This document shows, in pieces, positions 23,463 to 31,491 of a stretch of DNA of 49,131 bases. Where the stretch lies: contig CAOUJG010000008.1 of assembly GCA_948537335.1 (NCBI GenBank), forward strand, positions 1-49,131. Direction: 5' to 3'. The notes under the pieces were generated by a model. It did no database searches, was not told where the DNA came from, and saw only the letters and a list, made by a program, of their open reading frames with translations. The position numbers were made by a program, and so were the translations under genes. Each line of letters opens with the position of its first letter. Position 1 is the stretch's first letter. Origin of the DNA: an uncultured Eubacteriales bacterium (lineage in GTDB: Bacteria; Bacillota; Clostridia; Oscillospirales; Acutalibacteraceae).

Positions 23463-23993
23463 ATGTTTAAAAAAGTGGTTTTATCTAGTTTGTTGTCGGT
23501 GTCAATGGTTTTTTCGATAGGTGTCCCTGTTGGGGCAGAAGTTGATGAGGTTATTTGTAAGAGGGTCTGTGAGATAACTCAGAAAAATGAAGATGAGTAC
23601 AGAAAAAATATTGCAAAGTTAGAAAAAGAAATAAATGCGACAAAGGCTTTAAAGTTTGCAGTATTAAGAGATTACTACAAACATTTATCTAGTAGTTTTT
23701 ATAAAAATAAATTTAATGAAAAGGAAAATAATGTAAATAACGCTATAAAAAATCACGACTTGGCTATGAAGGATAAGTCAATTGAGTGCTATAACAATGA
23801 GATAGATGTTATAAGAAATACAATTCTTTTAATTATTGAGGAATTTTATAAAAATTGTCCAAACTTTTATTGCAAATTTAAAGATGAAGAAGTAAAGAAC
23901 TCGATTTTGGCGAAAAAAATGGCAGAGACAAACAGTGAACAAGAGCATATAAAAAAGCTTATGAAAGATGCTGTCAACGCTGCTGCAGCCTAA
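23463..23993 (+). CDS. Small secreted protein with twin cysteine pairs, second copy (176 aa)
   Basis: An unrecognised family, related in plan to the protein at 22770-23228. The signal peptide is FKKVVLSSLLSVSMVFSIG with predicted cleavage after VPVGA (residue 25). Cysteines are C32-x3-C36 near the mature N-terminus, C132-x4-C137 near the end, and a single C109. The distance from the second to the third paired cysteine is 96 residues, against 94 in its neighbour. The mature part is charged and helical, with a long Lys/Glu/Asn-rich central stretch, and ends in AAAA. ATG 23463 follows AGGAGAG. It has its own strong promoter and a G/C-rich terminator. Two such units in a row suggest duplication followed by divergence; I know of no named family for them. 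Confidence 0.85.
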   Translation: MFKKVVLSSLLSVSMVFSIGVPVGAEVDEVICKRVCEITQKNEDEYRKNIAKLEKEINATKALKFAVLRDYYKHLSSSFYKNKFNEKENNVNNAIKNHDLAMKDKSIECYNNEIDVIRNTILLIIEEFYKNCPNFYCKFKDEEVKNSILAKKMAETNSEQEHIKKLMKDAVNAAAA

Positions 23994-24039
23994 AGAATGT
24001 TATAAAAGCAAATAAGATTTAGAAGCGACAAAAAAGGAG

Positions 24040-24064
24040 GGGGAGGGGGTACCTCCCCTTTTTA
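24040..24064 (+). terminator. Rho-independent terminator of the second secreted-protein gene
   Basis: GGGGAG (24040-24045) pairs with CTCCCC (24053-24058) across GGGGTAC, followed by TTTTT. An A run upstream can extend the stem. Confidence 0.8.
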
Positions 24065-24099
24065 TTGTTGCGATTATAGCCTTAAAGGTGTAGCCTGTG

Positions 24100-24128
24100 T
24101 TGACGAAAAGGTGGAACCAAGTTATAAT
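24100..24128 (+). promoter_or_regulatory. Near-perfect sigma-A promoter for the sugar transferase
   Basis: TTGACG (24100-24105), a 17-base spacer, then TATAAT (24123-24128). The position rules out translation from the in-frame ATG at 24097 and supports GTG 24166 as the start. Confidence 0.85.
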
Positions 24129-24165
24129 AAAACAAGCTGTTTTAATTAAAGTGGGAGATTATAAC

Positions 24166-24846
24166 GTGAGTGAAAGTGAATTAAATTTGAACGCAGCCGA
24201 AAAATCGCCATTTTTTAACGTGAACAACATAAAGTATGAATTTTCTGTTTCACAACGGGTATACATTTTCTTTAAACGATTTTTGGACATTTTTTTTGCG
24301 TGTATCGCAGTAATTTTTTTGTCGCCGCTGCTGTTGTTTTTGTCGCTGATGATAAAGCTAACATCGAGGGGTCCGGTCATTTTTTCGCAAGAAAGAATCG
24401 GCCAGTTTGGCAAAGTGATAAGGATATATAAGTTTAGAACGATGATGTCGAAGGCGCCCAAAAGCAAGGCGACGAACGACTTTAACGACGCGCACGAGTA
24501 TATAACAAAATTTGGAAAATTGCTTCGAGTGACGAGCCTAGACGAAATGCCGCAACTTTTTAATGTAATAAAAGGAGACATGAGCTTAATCGGGCCACGG
24601 CCGCTGATTTTGGATGAAATATTTATACACAAATTGAGAGAAAAAAACGACGTGTATCTGATAAAGCCAGGAATCACGGGGCTTGCGCAAGTAAATGGCC
24701 GGGACTTTTTAGACGCACAAGATAAAGTCAACTTTGATACTCAGTATCTGCACGAGATGTCGCTAAAGTTGGACTTGATAATCTTTATAAAGTCGCTAGT
24801 GGTGGTCTTCCGGCAGGAAAACTCTTTGGACGCTAAACGTAAATAG
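24166..24846 (+). CDS. Undecaprenyl-phosphate sugar-phosphate transferase (bacterial sugar transferase family)
   Basis: A 226-residue monotopic sugar transferase of the WcaJ/WbaP catalytic-domain type. It would move a sugar-1-phosphate from a UDP sugar to undecaprenyl phosphate, starting a surface polysaccharide or glycan. A membrane-dipping helix (FLDIFFACIAVIFLSPLLLFL, about residues 41-61) precedes the catalytic core. Core motifs are GPVIFSQERIGQFGK, YKFRTM, LRVTSLDEMPQLFNVIKGDMS and LIGPRPL, followed by KPGITGLAQVNGRD. GTG 24166 follows GGGAG and lies downstream of the promoter. It is a single-gene unit with no glycosyltransferase, epimerase or flippase beside it; the nearest flippase gene is at 47355. 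Confidence 0.93.
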   Translation: MSESELNLNAAEKSPFFNVNNIKYEFSVSQRVYIFFKRFLDIFFACIAVIFLSPLLLFLSLMIKLTSRGPVIFSQERIGQFGKVIRIYKFRTMMSKAPKSKATNDFNDAHEYITKFGKLLRVTSLDEMPQLFNVIKGDMSLIGPRPLILDEIFIHKLREKNDVYLIKPGITGLAQVNGRDFLDAQDKVNFDTQYLHEMSLKLDLIIFIKSLVVVFRQENSLDAKRK

Positions 24847-24884
24847 ATAATAGTTAAAACAACACTGCTATTATCTGTTTTTTT
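24845..24884 (+). terminator. Rho-independent terminator of the sugar transferase
   Basis: AGATAATAG (24845-24853) pairs with CTATTATCT (24868-24876) across 14 bases, then GTTTTTTTG. The stem begins inside the stop codon (TAG 24844-24846). Confidence 0.75.
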
Positions 24885-24961
24885 GTTAATAAAATAGAAT
24901 TTAGGAGAAATTTGCATAAAAATATTGAGAATAAATATTACAAAATCAATAAAAATACGAA

Positions 24962-24990
24962 TTGAAAAATGTAGAGAAATATGTTAAAAT
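24962..24990 (+). promoter_or_regulatory. Sigma-A-type promoter for the exported AAA+ gene
   Basis: TTGAAA (24962-24967), a 17-base spacer, then TAAAAT (24985-24990). The start codon is at 25026. Confidence 0.65.
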
Positions 24991-25025
24991 TTTAAACATA
25001 GTACATTAATTTGGAGGATGTAAGA

Positions 25026-26600
25026 ATGAAAATGAGAAATAAAAAGAAAAGGGTAATCGCATTAATCTTGGCAATCTCACTGTTATTGCAGCCGGTCCAT
25101 CAAATAAGTTTTGCTGATATTAACGGCAATAATGCCACAAGTGCAACGAATATATCGTGGCGGAGGAGAATCTGGCCTTTTGGTGGGGGCCCACAGAAAC
25201 AACTAACGCATGCCGAACAATTGCGGCAATCCTCAAAATCCATCCTAGCACAAGTGAAGGAAATAAAGGATTCAACAAATTCAACTTTTGACGAAGCTTT
25301 TAGGGTATATCAATATTTAGAACAAAATATGTCCCAGCCACCTGCAGGTTTTTTTGGTGGACTTTGGGGTGGAGTAAAGAGCATACTTTTTAATATGTTT
25401 TTTGGCTATACATCCATTATACCATCGCTTTTTTTCATGGGAGTATTTGGTTGGGGTAGCCAGATTTGGAATAACTTTCAGACGAGAAAAGAATTGGGAG
25501 ATACAGGCAAAGTGCTTACTCCTCTGGAAGTAAGACAGAACTTCTTCGCGCTTGCTGCCGGCCACAAAGGTCAAGAAGAGGCTAAAGATAAACTTTTAAA
25601 TATTGGTGTTTATTTAGCTTATTCTCGTTTGAAGGGGACCCCAATTAGAAAGCTTCTGTTTGAAGTTGGCCCGCCTGGAACAGGTAAAACGACTTTAATA
25701 GAGATTTTGGCGTTGGCTTTGGGCTGTGGCTTCTTTAACGTGGGCGCATCTGATGTGGATCCGGGCTCTAATAGGAGCGTCATTGATCAAATATTTGGAC
25801 CAAGAATAAAACGTATGAACAATTCTGAATATTTTGAAGATTCACCTGTAATGAAGTTTTTAAGAGCGACAGAAGGCCAACCACTGCGTATAGTAGCTAT
25901 CAATGAGTTTGATAAGCTGTCTGAAAAAGATAAGAAGCTCTTGCTAGAATTTTTAAGAAATGCCTACGACAATGGATACGCGTATATAAATGGCGAGAAG
26001 ATTAATTTGGAGAACGTTGTTTGGGTTCTTACCTCTAACGAGGAAGACGCGGCATTGTTTGAATCACCGTCGCTTATGTCACGTTTTGAAATTATAAGAT
26101 TTGCAATGCTAAGATTGCAGAGTTATATAGAAATCCTACAGACTCCGTTTGCAATACTGGCGAACGACTTTGCAAATGGACATAACGTACATATCAACTT
26201 TGGCAATACTATACTAGACATTGCTCAGAGGCTTGACGCAGGCGACACTGGAGCAAGGGGAGTTCAGGCTTATGTAAATACGCTGACTTCGAGGATTCTG
26301 AACTATATTTACAGTAGCGAAAATGTCGATAGGGTGGCGAACAAAGAGCCGATCTATATAAATGTCTCTTATGATGGGGAGAACGATAACTTTATAATAG
26401 AGGAGACTGAAGATCCTGAACCGGTAGGAGATCTGGATAAACCTTCTGAATCTAAGGATGATGACGAGGCTGCAGAGCAAAAACCATCTGAAAATATGAA
26501 TAACGAAGCTGAAGCTGAGGTAAGCCAAAAAGAGCTAGATGATTTACGAAACGCTATGAAAGAATTAGCCGATAAAGAAAAATATGTGAGAGATAATTAA
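25026..26600 (+). CDS. AAA+ ATPase (ClpX/HslU-like) with signal peptide and membrane segment
   Basis: A 524-residue protein of unknown role. Residues 1-30 look like a Sec signal peptide (basic MRNKKKR, then LILAISLLLQP; cleavage near SFA-D). Residues 31-115 are soluble. Residues 117-143 form a hydrophobic segment (ILFNMFF, IIPSLFFMGVFG). A full AAA+ module follows: Walker A GPPGTGKT at 215-222, a Walker B-like segment LRIVAINEFDKL at 287-298, and sensor 1 TSNEED (Asn338). Then come a predicted arginine finger in LMSRFE (Arg353) and sensor 2 GARG (Arg411). The GARG form is that of ClpX/HslU. The Walker B Asp is replaced by Asn293, while Glu294 is kept. The last 70 residues are acidic with a short coiled coil. 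If the signal is cleaved and residues 117-143 span the membrane, the ATPase domain lies in the cytoplasm. ATG 25026 follows GGAGG by 8 bases. Confidence 0.88.
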   Translation: MKMRNKKKRVIALILAISLLLQPVHQISFADINGNNATSATNISWRRRIWPFGGGPQKQLTHAEQLRQSSKSILAQVKEIKDSTNSTFDEAFRVYQYLEQNMSQPPAGFFGGLWGGVKSILFNMFFGYTSIIPSLFFMGVFGWGSQIWNNFQTRKELGDTGKVLTPLEVRQNFFALAAGHKGQEEAKDKLLNIGVYLAYSRLKGTPIRKLLFEVGPPGTGKTTLIEILALALGCGFFNVGASDVDPGSNRSVIDQIFGPRIKRMNNSEYFEDSPVMKFLRATEGQPLRIVAINEFDKLSEKDKKLLLEFLRNAYDNGYAYINGEKINLENVVWVLTSNEEDAALFESPSLMSRFEIIRFAMLRLQSYIEILQTPFAILANDFANGHNVHINFGNTILDIAQRLDAGDTGARGVQAYVNTLTSRILNYIYSSENVDRVANKEPIYINVSYDGENDNFIIEETEDPEPVGDLDKPSESKDDDEAAEQKPSENMNNEAEAEVSQKELDDLRNAMKELADKEKYVRDN

Positions 26601-26607
26601 ACAAAAC

Positions 26608-26640
26608 GAAAAGGAGCCGTTAAATTATGGCCCCTTTTTT
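26608..26640. terminator. Terminator between the AAA+ gene and the arc operon, possibly bidirectional
   Basis: AAAAGGAGCC pairs with GGCCCCTTTT (one mismatch) across about ten bases, followed by TT on the plus strand. On the minus strand the stem is followed by TTTTCG. It can serve both converging transcripts. Confidence 0.65.
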
Positions 26641-26662
26641 GGATGATAAGTATGAATGAGGC

Positions 26663-28078
26663 TTAGAATATTATCATGGCCACAGAGAGAATGACGATGT
26701 TTGCTACTAGAATCGTTGCGATTATTTTTAACGAAAATTTGACCCAGCTTGAAAAGTCGATTTTAGAAATCGCGAGTCCGCCCATTACTACGCCGCTTGT
26801 TGGGGTGATCAAATTTATCAAGCCACACGCTGCGGTAAAAATCATTATCATGACTTCGGGACTCAAGTTTAGGCTTTGTGCAAGTGGAGCAAAAATCCCG
26901 ATGGAACCAGTTGCGAGGCCAGAAGTCGAGGGGATTAGGAAGGAGAGGCCTAGATAAATGATGTAGGACATAACCGTGAATGGGACAGCGTGCATGCCGT
27001 TTAGAGCATTGGCGGAATGCGTCAAAATGTAATCGTTTAGGTTGGTGTCGCTCATTATCACGTAGATTCCGCGAGAAACCGCGATCACAAGCGCGACACC
27101 GATCATATCTCCTGCACCAGCGATGAATGAATCGACGATCTCTTTTTCTTTGAGCCTATAGACTAGTCCGCAGACAATCGCGATTATAAAGAACCAAGCG
27201 GCAAGCTCTTTGAAATACCAGTTGCCAAAAGACTCGCCAGTTAGCCAGGCAGTCCATGAGTCAAAAAACGTGATGCCAAAATTTTCCCACGGAATCAGAC
27301 TTATAATCATAATTAAGAATGAAAATGCAAATAGGGACAAAACTACTTTTCCGCGGGTGGTGAGGGTTATATCGCCTTGATTGGACTCGGAATTAAATGC
27401 GTTTTGGGCTTCGGACAGCTCTTGCTTAGAGAGAATGGACGCCTCGGGATTGTTGTGAACCTTTTTGGCGTAGGCCATGACGTACCAGATGCAGATGGCG
27501 AGGGTTGTGGCCCAAAGAATGGCGCCCAGCAGGATGATCACGCCTTGGTTGGTGGCGATTCCGGCGGCCTTGGCGGTGTCCACTGCAACCGAGATGGCAA
27601 AAGGATTAATCGTGGAGCCCAGAACACCGGCGCCGGCGCCCAGAAGTATGACAGAAGCGCCAATCAGAGGGTCGAAGCCAGCCGCCATCATCGTGGCGAC
27701 GATTAGGCTATAGAATGCGATCGTCTCTTCGGCCATGCCGTAAGTTGTGCCGCCGACCGAGAAGATTATCATCAGAATGGGAATCAGCAAGAGTTCCCTG
27801 CCATTGAGCTTTTTAACGACGCTGGCGATTCCCTTGTAGAGCACGCCGGTCTTGTTCACCACTCCCAAGAACCCGCCGAGTACCAAGACGAATAATGAGA
27901 CGTCGATCGCGTCCACAAAGCCCAAGATAGGCGCCATCACGACGTTTGGCAGGGTAGCCTTTGTTATCATGGGGTCGGCCAAAACCAGGCTGACGCCTGC
28001 TATGACGAGGATTATAAGTATAAGTACGGTAAATGCAGACGGCATTTTGAATCTGCTTTTTTCTTTTTGCACAGTCAT
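26663..28078 (-). CDS. YfcC/ArcD-type transporter of the arginine deiminase operon
   Basis: A 471-residue membrane protein with about 12 hydrophobic segments, of the YfcC family (DcuC/ArcD-like superfamily). Visible landmarks include VDAIDVSLFVLVLGGFLGVV, FSVGGTTYGMAEETIAFY and LGAGAGVLGSTINPFA. LSFLIPSTSGLATGSIGIFAPLA and LITPTSGVVMGGLAISKIDF follow in the second half. The two Pro-Thr/Ser-x-Gly loops fit the paired re-entrant hairpins of this transporter class. It is the last gene of arcA-arcB-arcC and starts 4 bases after arcC, so I infer that it exchanges arginine for ornithine. YfcC members have also been annotated as C4-dicarboxylate or basic amino acid carriers. The substrate is inferred only from the operon. 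Confidence 0.88.
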   Translation of the reverse strand: MTVQKEKSRFKMPSAFTVLILIILVIAGVSLVLADPMITKATLPNVVMAPILGFVDAIDVSLFVLVLGGFLGVVNKTGVLYKGIASVVKKLNGRELLLIPILMIIFSVGGTTYGMAEETIAFYSLIVATMMAAGFDPLIGASVILLGAGAGVLGSTINPFAISVAVDTAKAAGIATNQGVIILLGAILWATTLAICIWYVMAYAKKVHNNPEASILSKQELSEAQNAFNSESNQGDITLTTRGKVVLSLFAFSFLIMIISLIPWENFGITFFDSWTAWLTGESFGNWYFKELAAWFFIIAIVCGLVYRLKEKEIVDSFIAGAGDMIGVALVIAVSRGIYVIMSDTNLNDYILTHSANALNGMHAVPFTVMSYIIYLGLSFLIPSTSGLATGSIGIFAPLAQSLNLSPEVMIMIFTAACGLINLITPTSGVVMGGLAISKIDFSSWVKFSLKIIATILVANIVILSVAMIIF

Positions 28079-28082
28079 AAAA

Positions 28083-29027
28083 TCACCTCATTTTATTAAA
28101 AATAACGGTCCCAACGGAGCCATCGAGCGCGTTTTTGGCGTTGCGAAGAGACGTGATAATCGCGACTCCAGCTGGGTTTTTGCTTAAAAAGTCGAGACAA
28201 GCGTCGATCTTAGGCAGCATGCTGCCTTTTGCAAAGTGCCCAGAGTTCCGGTGCTGCAAAGCCTCGCTCGCGCTGATTTTGGTGAGAGCCTTTTGATTTT
28301 CCGTGTTAAAATCGGTGTACACGAAGTCGACCGCGGTTAAAATCAAGAGGACGTCTGCCTTCAGAGAGGCTGCCAAAATCGCACAGGATTTGTCTTTGTC
28401 GATGACCGCCGGAACGCCGCTTAGTCCGGACTTGCCCTTGGCAACGGGGATACCACCTCCTCCAGCAGAAATCACGATATTGCCGCGGTCCACCAACTCC
28501 TTGATGATGTCGATCTCCACAATGCGCTGTGGGGGGGGCGAGGGGACCACTCTGCGATACCCCCGGCCAGCGTCTTCGGCAAAAACGTCACCTTTTTCTT
28601 GAGTAAGAGCTTCAGCTTGCTCTTTTGTATAGAACGCGCCCACCGGTTTGGTGGGATTCTTAAAAGCGTCGTCGTCTTTATCCACGATGGTTTGTGTGAT
28701 CAAGGAGACCACGTTTTTGGGAATGCTGCGAGAATGCAGCTCGTTGTAGATTGCTTGTTGCAAGTGATATCCAATGTAACCCTGAGACATGGCGCCGCAT
28801 TCGGGCAGAGGAATGCAAGAAGTCCCAGATCTGGTGGCAAATTCGTCCAGAGCAAGGTTGATAATCCCCACCTGGGGGCCGTTTCCGTGACCAACAATGA
28901 CGTCGTGCCCGTCCTCAATGAGGTCAACAACGGTGCAAGCAGTTTTTTTGACTAAATTCAGCTGTTCTTGGGCATTGTTCCCCAAAGCATTACCGCCCAA
29001 TGCGACCACAATGCGCTTTTTGCTCAT
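28083..29027 (-). CDS. arcC: Carbamate kinase
   Basis: A 314-residue carbamate kinase that makes ATP from carbamoyl phosphate and ADP, the energy step of arginine deiminase fermentation. Family motifs are VVALGGNALG at the N-terminus and VGHGNGPQVGIINLALDEF. SQGYIGYHLQQAIYNEL, RRVVPSPPPQRIVE and ISAGGGGIPVAK follow. The C-terminal part has GSMLPKIDACLDFL. ATG 29027 follows GAGG with good spacing. It lies 15 bases after arcB and 4 bases before the transporter, within one operon. Amino acid kinase fold, cytoplasmic, normally a dimer. Confidence 0.97.
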   Translation of the reverse strand: MSKKRIVVALGGNALGNNAQEQLNLVKKTACTVVDLIEDGHDVIVGHGNGPQVGIINLALDEFATRSGTSCIPLPECGAMSQGYIGYHLQQAIYNELHSRSIPKNVVSLITQTIVDKDDDAFKNPTKPVGAFYTKEQAEALTQEKGDVFAEDAGRGYRRVVPSPPPQRIVEIDIIKELVDRGNIVISAGGGGIPVAKGKSGLSGVPAVIDKDKSCAILAASLKADVLLILTAVDFVYTDFNTENQKALTKISASEALQHRNSGHFAKGSMLPKIDACLDFLSKNPAGVAIITSLRNAKNALDGSVGTVIFNKMR

Positions 29028-29042
29028 ATAGCGTACCTCATT

Positions 29043-30035
29043 TTACTTCAAAGTGGCGTACATAATGGCCTTAATCGTGTGCATGCGATTTTCGGCCTCG
29101 TCAAAAACAACGGACTGCTGCGATTCAAAGACGTCGTTAGTGACCTCCATCTCAGCAATACCGAACTTCTCGCGAATAGACTTGCCAATAACGGTGTTGT
29201 CATCGTGAAAGGACGGTAAGCAGTGCATGAAAATGGCGGGAGGACTAGCAAGATCCATAATGTCCTTGTTAACCTGATAGCCCTTGAGCAGATTTATTCG
29301 CTTTTCCCACATTTCATCGGGTTCGCCCATAGAGAGCCAAATGTCAGTGTAGACCACATCGGCACTTTGAGCGCCACGGCTAACGTCCTCGGTGAGCGTG
29401 ACAGAGCAGCCGTTTTGCGCCGCGATTTCCTTGCAAACGTCAACCAAATCAGCATCGGGAAAGAGGTCAGAAGGCGCGCAGGCCGTAAAATTCAAGCCCA
29501 TCTTGGCGCAGGCCACCATCAGAGAGTTACCCATATTGTTGCGAGCGTCACCAAAATAGGTGAAGTTGATGCCGCGAAGACGTCCGAATTTCTCTTCAAC
29601 AGTGAGCAGATCGGCGATCATCTGGGTAGGATGAAATTCGTCAGTCAAGCCGTTCCAAACAGGAACTCCAGCGTATTGAGCCATCTCCTCAACAATTTCT
29701 TGAGAGAACCCGCGATACTCGATGCCATCGTAAATCCGACCCAAAACTCTGGCCGTGTCGGCGATGCTCTCCTTTTTGCCCATCTGAGAGCTCCCCGGAT
29801 CCAGGTAAGTGACGCCCATTCCCAAGTCGCGCCCAGCCACCTCAAAGGAACACCGAGTGCGAGTCGAAGTCTTTTCAAAAAGCAGAACAATATTCTTGCC
29901 CTCCAAGTAGCGGTGGGGAGTTCCACAAAGCTTCAAATTTTTGAATTGCTTGGAGAGGTCAATAAGGTAGCGAATTTCGGAAGGAGAAAAATCCAAAAGC
30001 TTCAAAAAGCTCCGTCCGCAGAGGTTAACAGCCAT
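29043..30035 (-). CDS. arcB: Ornithine carbamoyltransferase, catabolic context
   Basis: A 330-residue ornithine carbamoyltransferase. In this operon it would run in the direction citrulline plus phosphate to ornithine plus carbamoyl phosphate. The carbamoyl-phosphate loop STRTRCSFEVA (about residue 57), the second binding motif HPTQ in DEFHPTQMIADLLT, and the C-terminal HCLPSFHD motif are all intact. FGDARNNMGNSLM precedes the ornithine-binding region. Sequence alone cannot separate anabolic ArgF from catabolic ArcB, so the symbol rests on its place between arcA and arcC. ATG 30035 follows AAAAGGAG with 10 bases of spacing. Confidence 0.95.
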   Translation of the reverse strand: MAVNLCGRSFLKLLDFSPSEIRYLIDLSKQFKNLKLCGTPHRYLEGKNIVLLFEKTSTRTRCSFEVAGRDLGMGVTYLDPGSSQMGKKESIADTARVLGRIYDGIEYRGFSQEIVEEMAQYAGVPVWNGLTDEFHPTQMIADLLTVEEKFGRLRGINFTYFGDARNNMGNSLMVACAKMGLNFTACAPSDLFPDADLVDVCKEIAAQNGCSVTLTEDVSRGAQSADVVYTDIWLSMGEPDEMWEKRINLLKGYQVNKDIMDLASPPAIFMHCLPSFHDDNTVIGKSIREKFGIAEMEVTNDVFESQQSVVFDEAENRMHTIKAIMYATLK

Positions 30036-30092
30036 AATTTTCGTGCTCCTTTTAATTTTATTTTGTGAAATAATTTTTATGAACGCAAGGCC

Positions 30093-31322
30093 TCAGATAT
30101 CATCGCGATAAATCGGCATAGACATGCAGCGGGGCCCGCCACGTCCACGAGAAAGCTCCGAACCACTTAGCTCGAGCACATTCAAGCCATGTTCGCGCAA
30201 AATATCGTTAGTAACCTCATTGCGCTGGTACACGATCACAGTCCCCGCGCTCACGCACAGTGTATTAGAGCCATCGTTCCACTGTTCGCGCTCGCCAACA
30301 ATGCGGTCATGGCCGCCACACGGGATCAGAGTAACACTATCGCGATTCAACGCAGAAGCAAGGATGTTCTCTAAGCTTTGATCGACTTCAGAGATTTTGA
30401 GTTCACCAGAACTGGCGCCAGGAGTGATTTTGTAGACGCGCAGGACCTTAGAAAGCCCGTTGTAAACAGTAAACTTGTCGTAATCCACCTGAGTAAAAAC
30501 GGTATCCAAGTGCATCATAGCGCGATTGTTAGGTATGTCAAAAGCCAAAATCTGCGAGATAGAGGTGTTTTCGTGACTAAAAATATTTTTGGAAAGCGTC
30601 TCAATGGCTTCAGGACTAGTCCGCTGAGAAACGCCGATAGCCAAAGTCTGAGCATTCAGGTTCAAAATATCGCCACCCTCAATGCAAAAAGGATCGTAGC
30701 GGCTGTAGTAAACATCGACCATGCCGGCAAATTGAGGATTATACCGAAAAATGTATTCGCCGTAAATAGTCTCGCGGCGGCGCGTCAAGTAGCGCATGCG
30801 GTTCAGGCTGACGCCGTTTCCGATGCAGGCAAAAGCGTCGCGTGTAAAGTAAAGGTTTGGCATGGGGTTGCAGACAAAGGCGGAACGGTGGGACATGTAG
30901 TCCGATAATGACTGAAGCTTTCCGCCAGAAGGCGCGAGTTCGTTGCGCTTAACGCCCTGCATGGTTTTAAGCACGAGTTCCTTGGGGTCGCGGATCTGGC
31001 TGAAGTAGTCGAACAACAACCAGTGGTCTTTTTCGGAGGTCAGCTCAGCCTCGCGGATAAACTGGATCAAAAATTGATTACGGATCTCAGGATTGGCAAG
31101 GGTTTCGGCAACCAAGTCTTCAAGATAAACCACTTCAGCGCCGCTCTGCCGCAGTATATTGGCAAAATTATCGTGTTCCCGCATAGCGACGGTTAAGTAC
31201 GGGATATCGTCAAACAGCAATTCCTCTAGAGTATCCGGGGTCAAATTCAAAAGCTCAGCGCCAGGACGGTGCAAAAGGACTTTTTTCAAAGGACCGATCT
31301 CGCTTTTTACATTTATAACCAA
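30093..31322 (-). CDS. arcA: Arginine deiminase
   Basis: A 409-residue arginine deiminase that hydrolyses arginine to citrulline and ammonia. Catalytic features are visible: NLYFTRDAFACIGNG and the EGGDILNLN segment with the active-site Glu. HLDTVFTQVDYDKF carries the catalytic His, and the C-terminal SRGRGGPRCMSMPI carries the nucleophilic Cys. TTG 31322 was chosen because GGAAAGG lies 11 bases upstream and the protein then starts MVINVKSEIGPLKKVLLHRP, as expected. The in-frame extension upstream adds a hydrophobic stretch that overlaps the leader. It is the first gene of arcA-arcB-arcC-transporter, with a promoter about 130 bases upstream. Confidence 0.97.
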   Translation of the reverse strand: MVINVKSEIGPLKKVLLHRPGAELLNLTPDTLEELLFDDIPYLTVAMREHDNFANILRQSGAEVVYLEDLVAETLANPEIRNQFLIQFIREAELTSEKDHWLLFDYFSQIRDPKELVLKTMQGVKRNELAPSGGKLQSLSDYMSHRSAFVCNPMPNLYFTRDAFACIGNGVSLNRMRYLTRRRETIYGEYIFRYNPQFAGMVDVYYSRYDPFCIEGGDILNLNAQTLAIGVSQRTSPEAIETLSKNIFSHENTSISQILAFDIPNNRAMMHLDTVFTQVDYDKFTVYNGLSKVLRVYKITPGASSGELKISEVDQSLENILASALNRDSVTLIPCGGHDRIVGEREQWNDGSNTLCVSAGTVIVYQRNEVTNDILREHGLNVLELSGSELSRGRGGPRCMSMPIYRDDI

Positions 31323-31453
31323 AAAACTCAACACCTTTCCAATTCTGAAAAATAAATTCCCGAAAATTACAACGTTTGTGCACATTTCAAACGATAATTT
31401 TAAAAAAATCATCAGCAAACAAAGCCTGAGCAAAATGAAATTTAATTGACTAT

Positions 31454-31482
31454 ATAATATATTAATTAAGATAAAAAATCAA
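31454..31482 (-). promoter_or_regulatory. Promoter of the arginine deiminase operon
   Basis: On the minus strand TTGATT (31482-31477), a 17-base AT-rich spacer, then TATTAT (31459-31454). It leaves about 125 bases of leader before arcA. No clear ArgR palindrome was found by eye, so the regulation is open. Confidence 0.5.
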
Positions 31483-31491
31483 TACTTTTAT

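Noticed and set aside
29223..30068. A 281-codon open frame on the plus strand
   Set aside because: Antisense to arcB, which has intact STRTR, HPTQ and HCLP motifs. No family pattern or start context.
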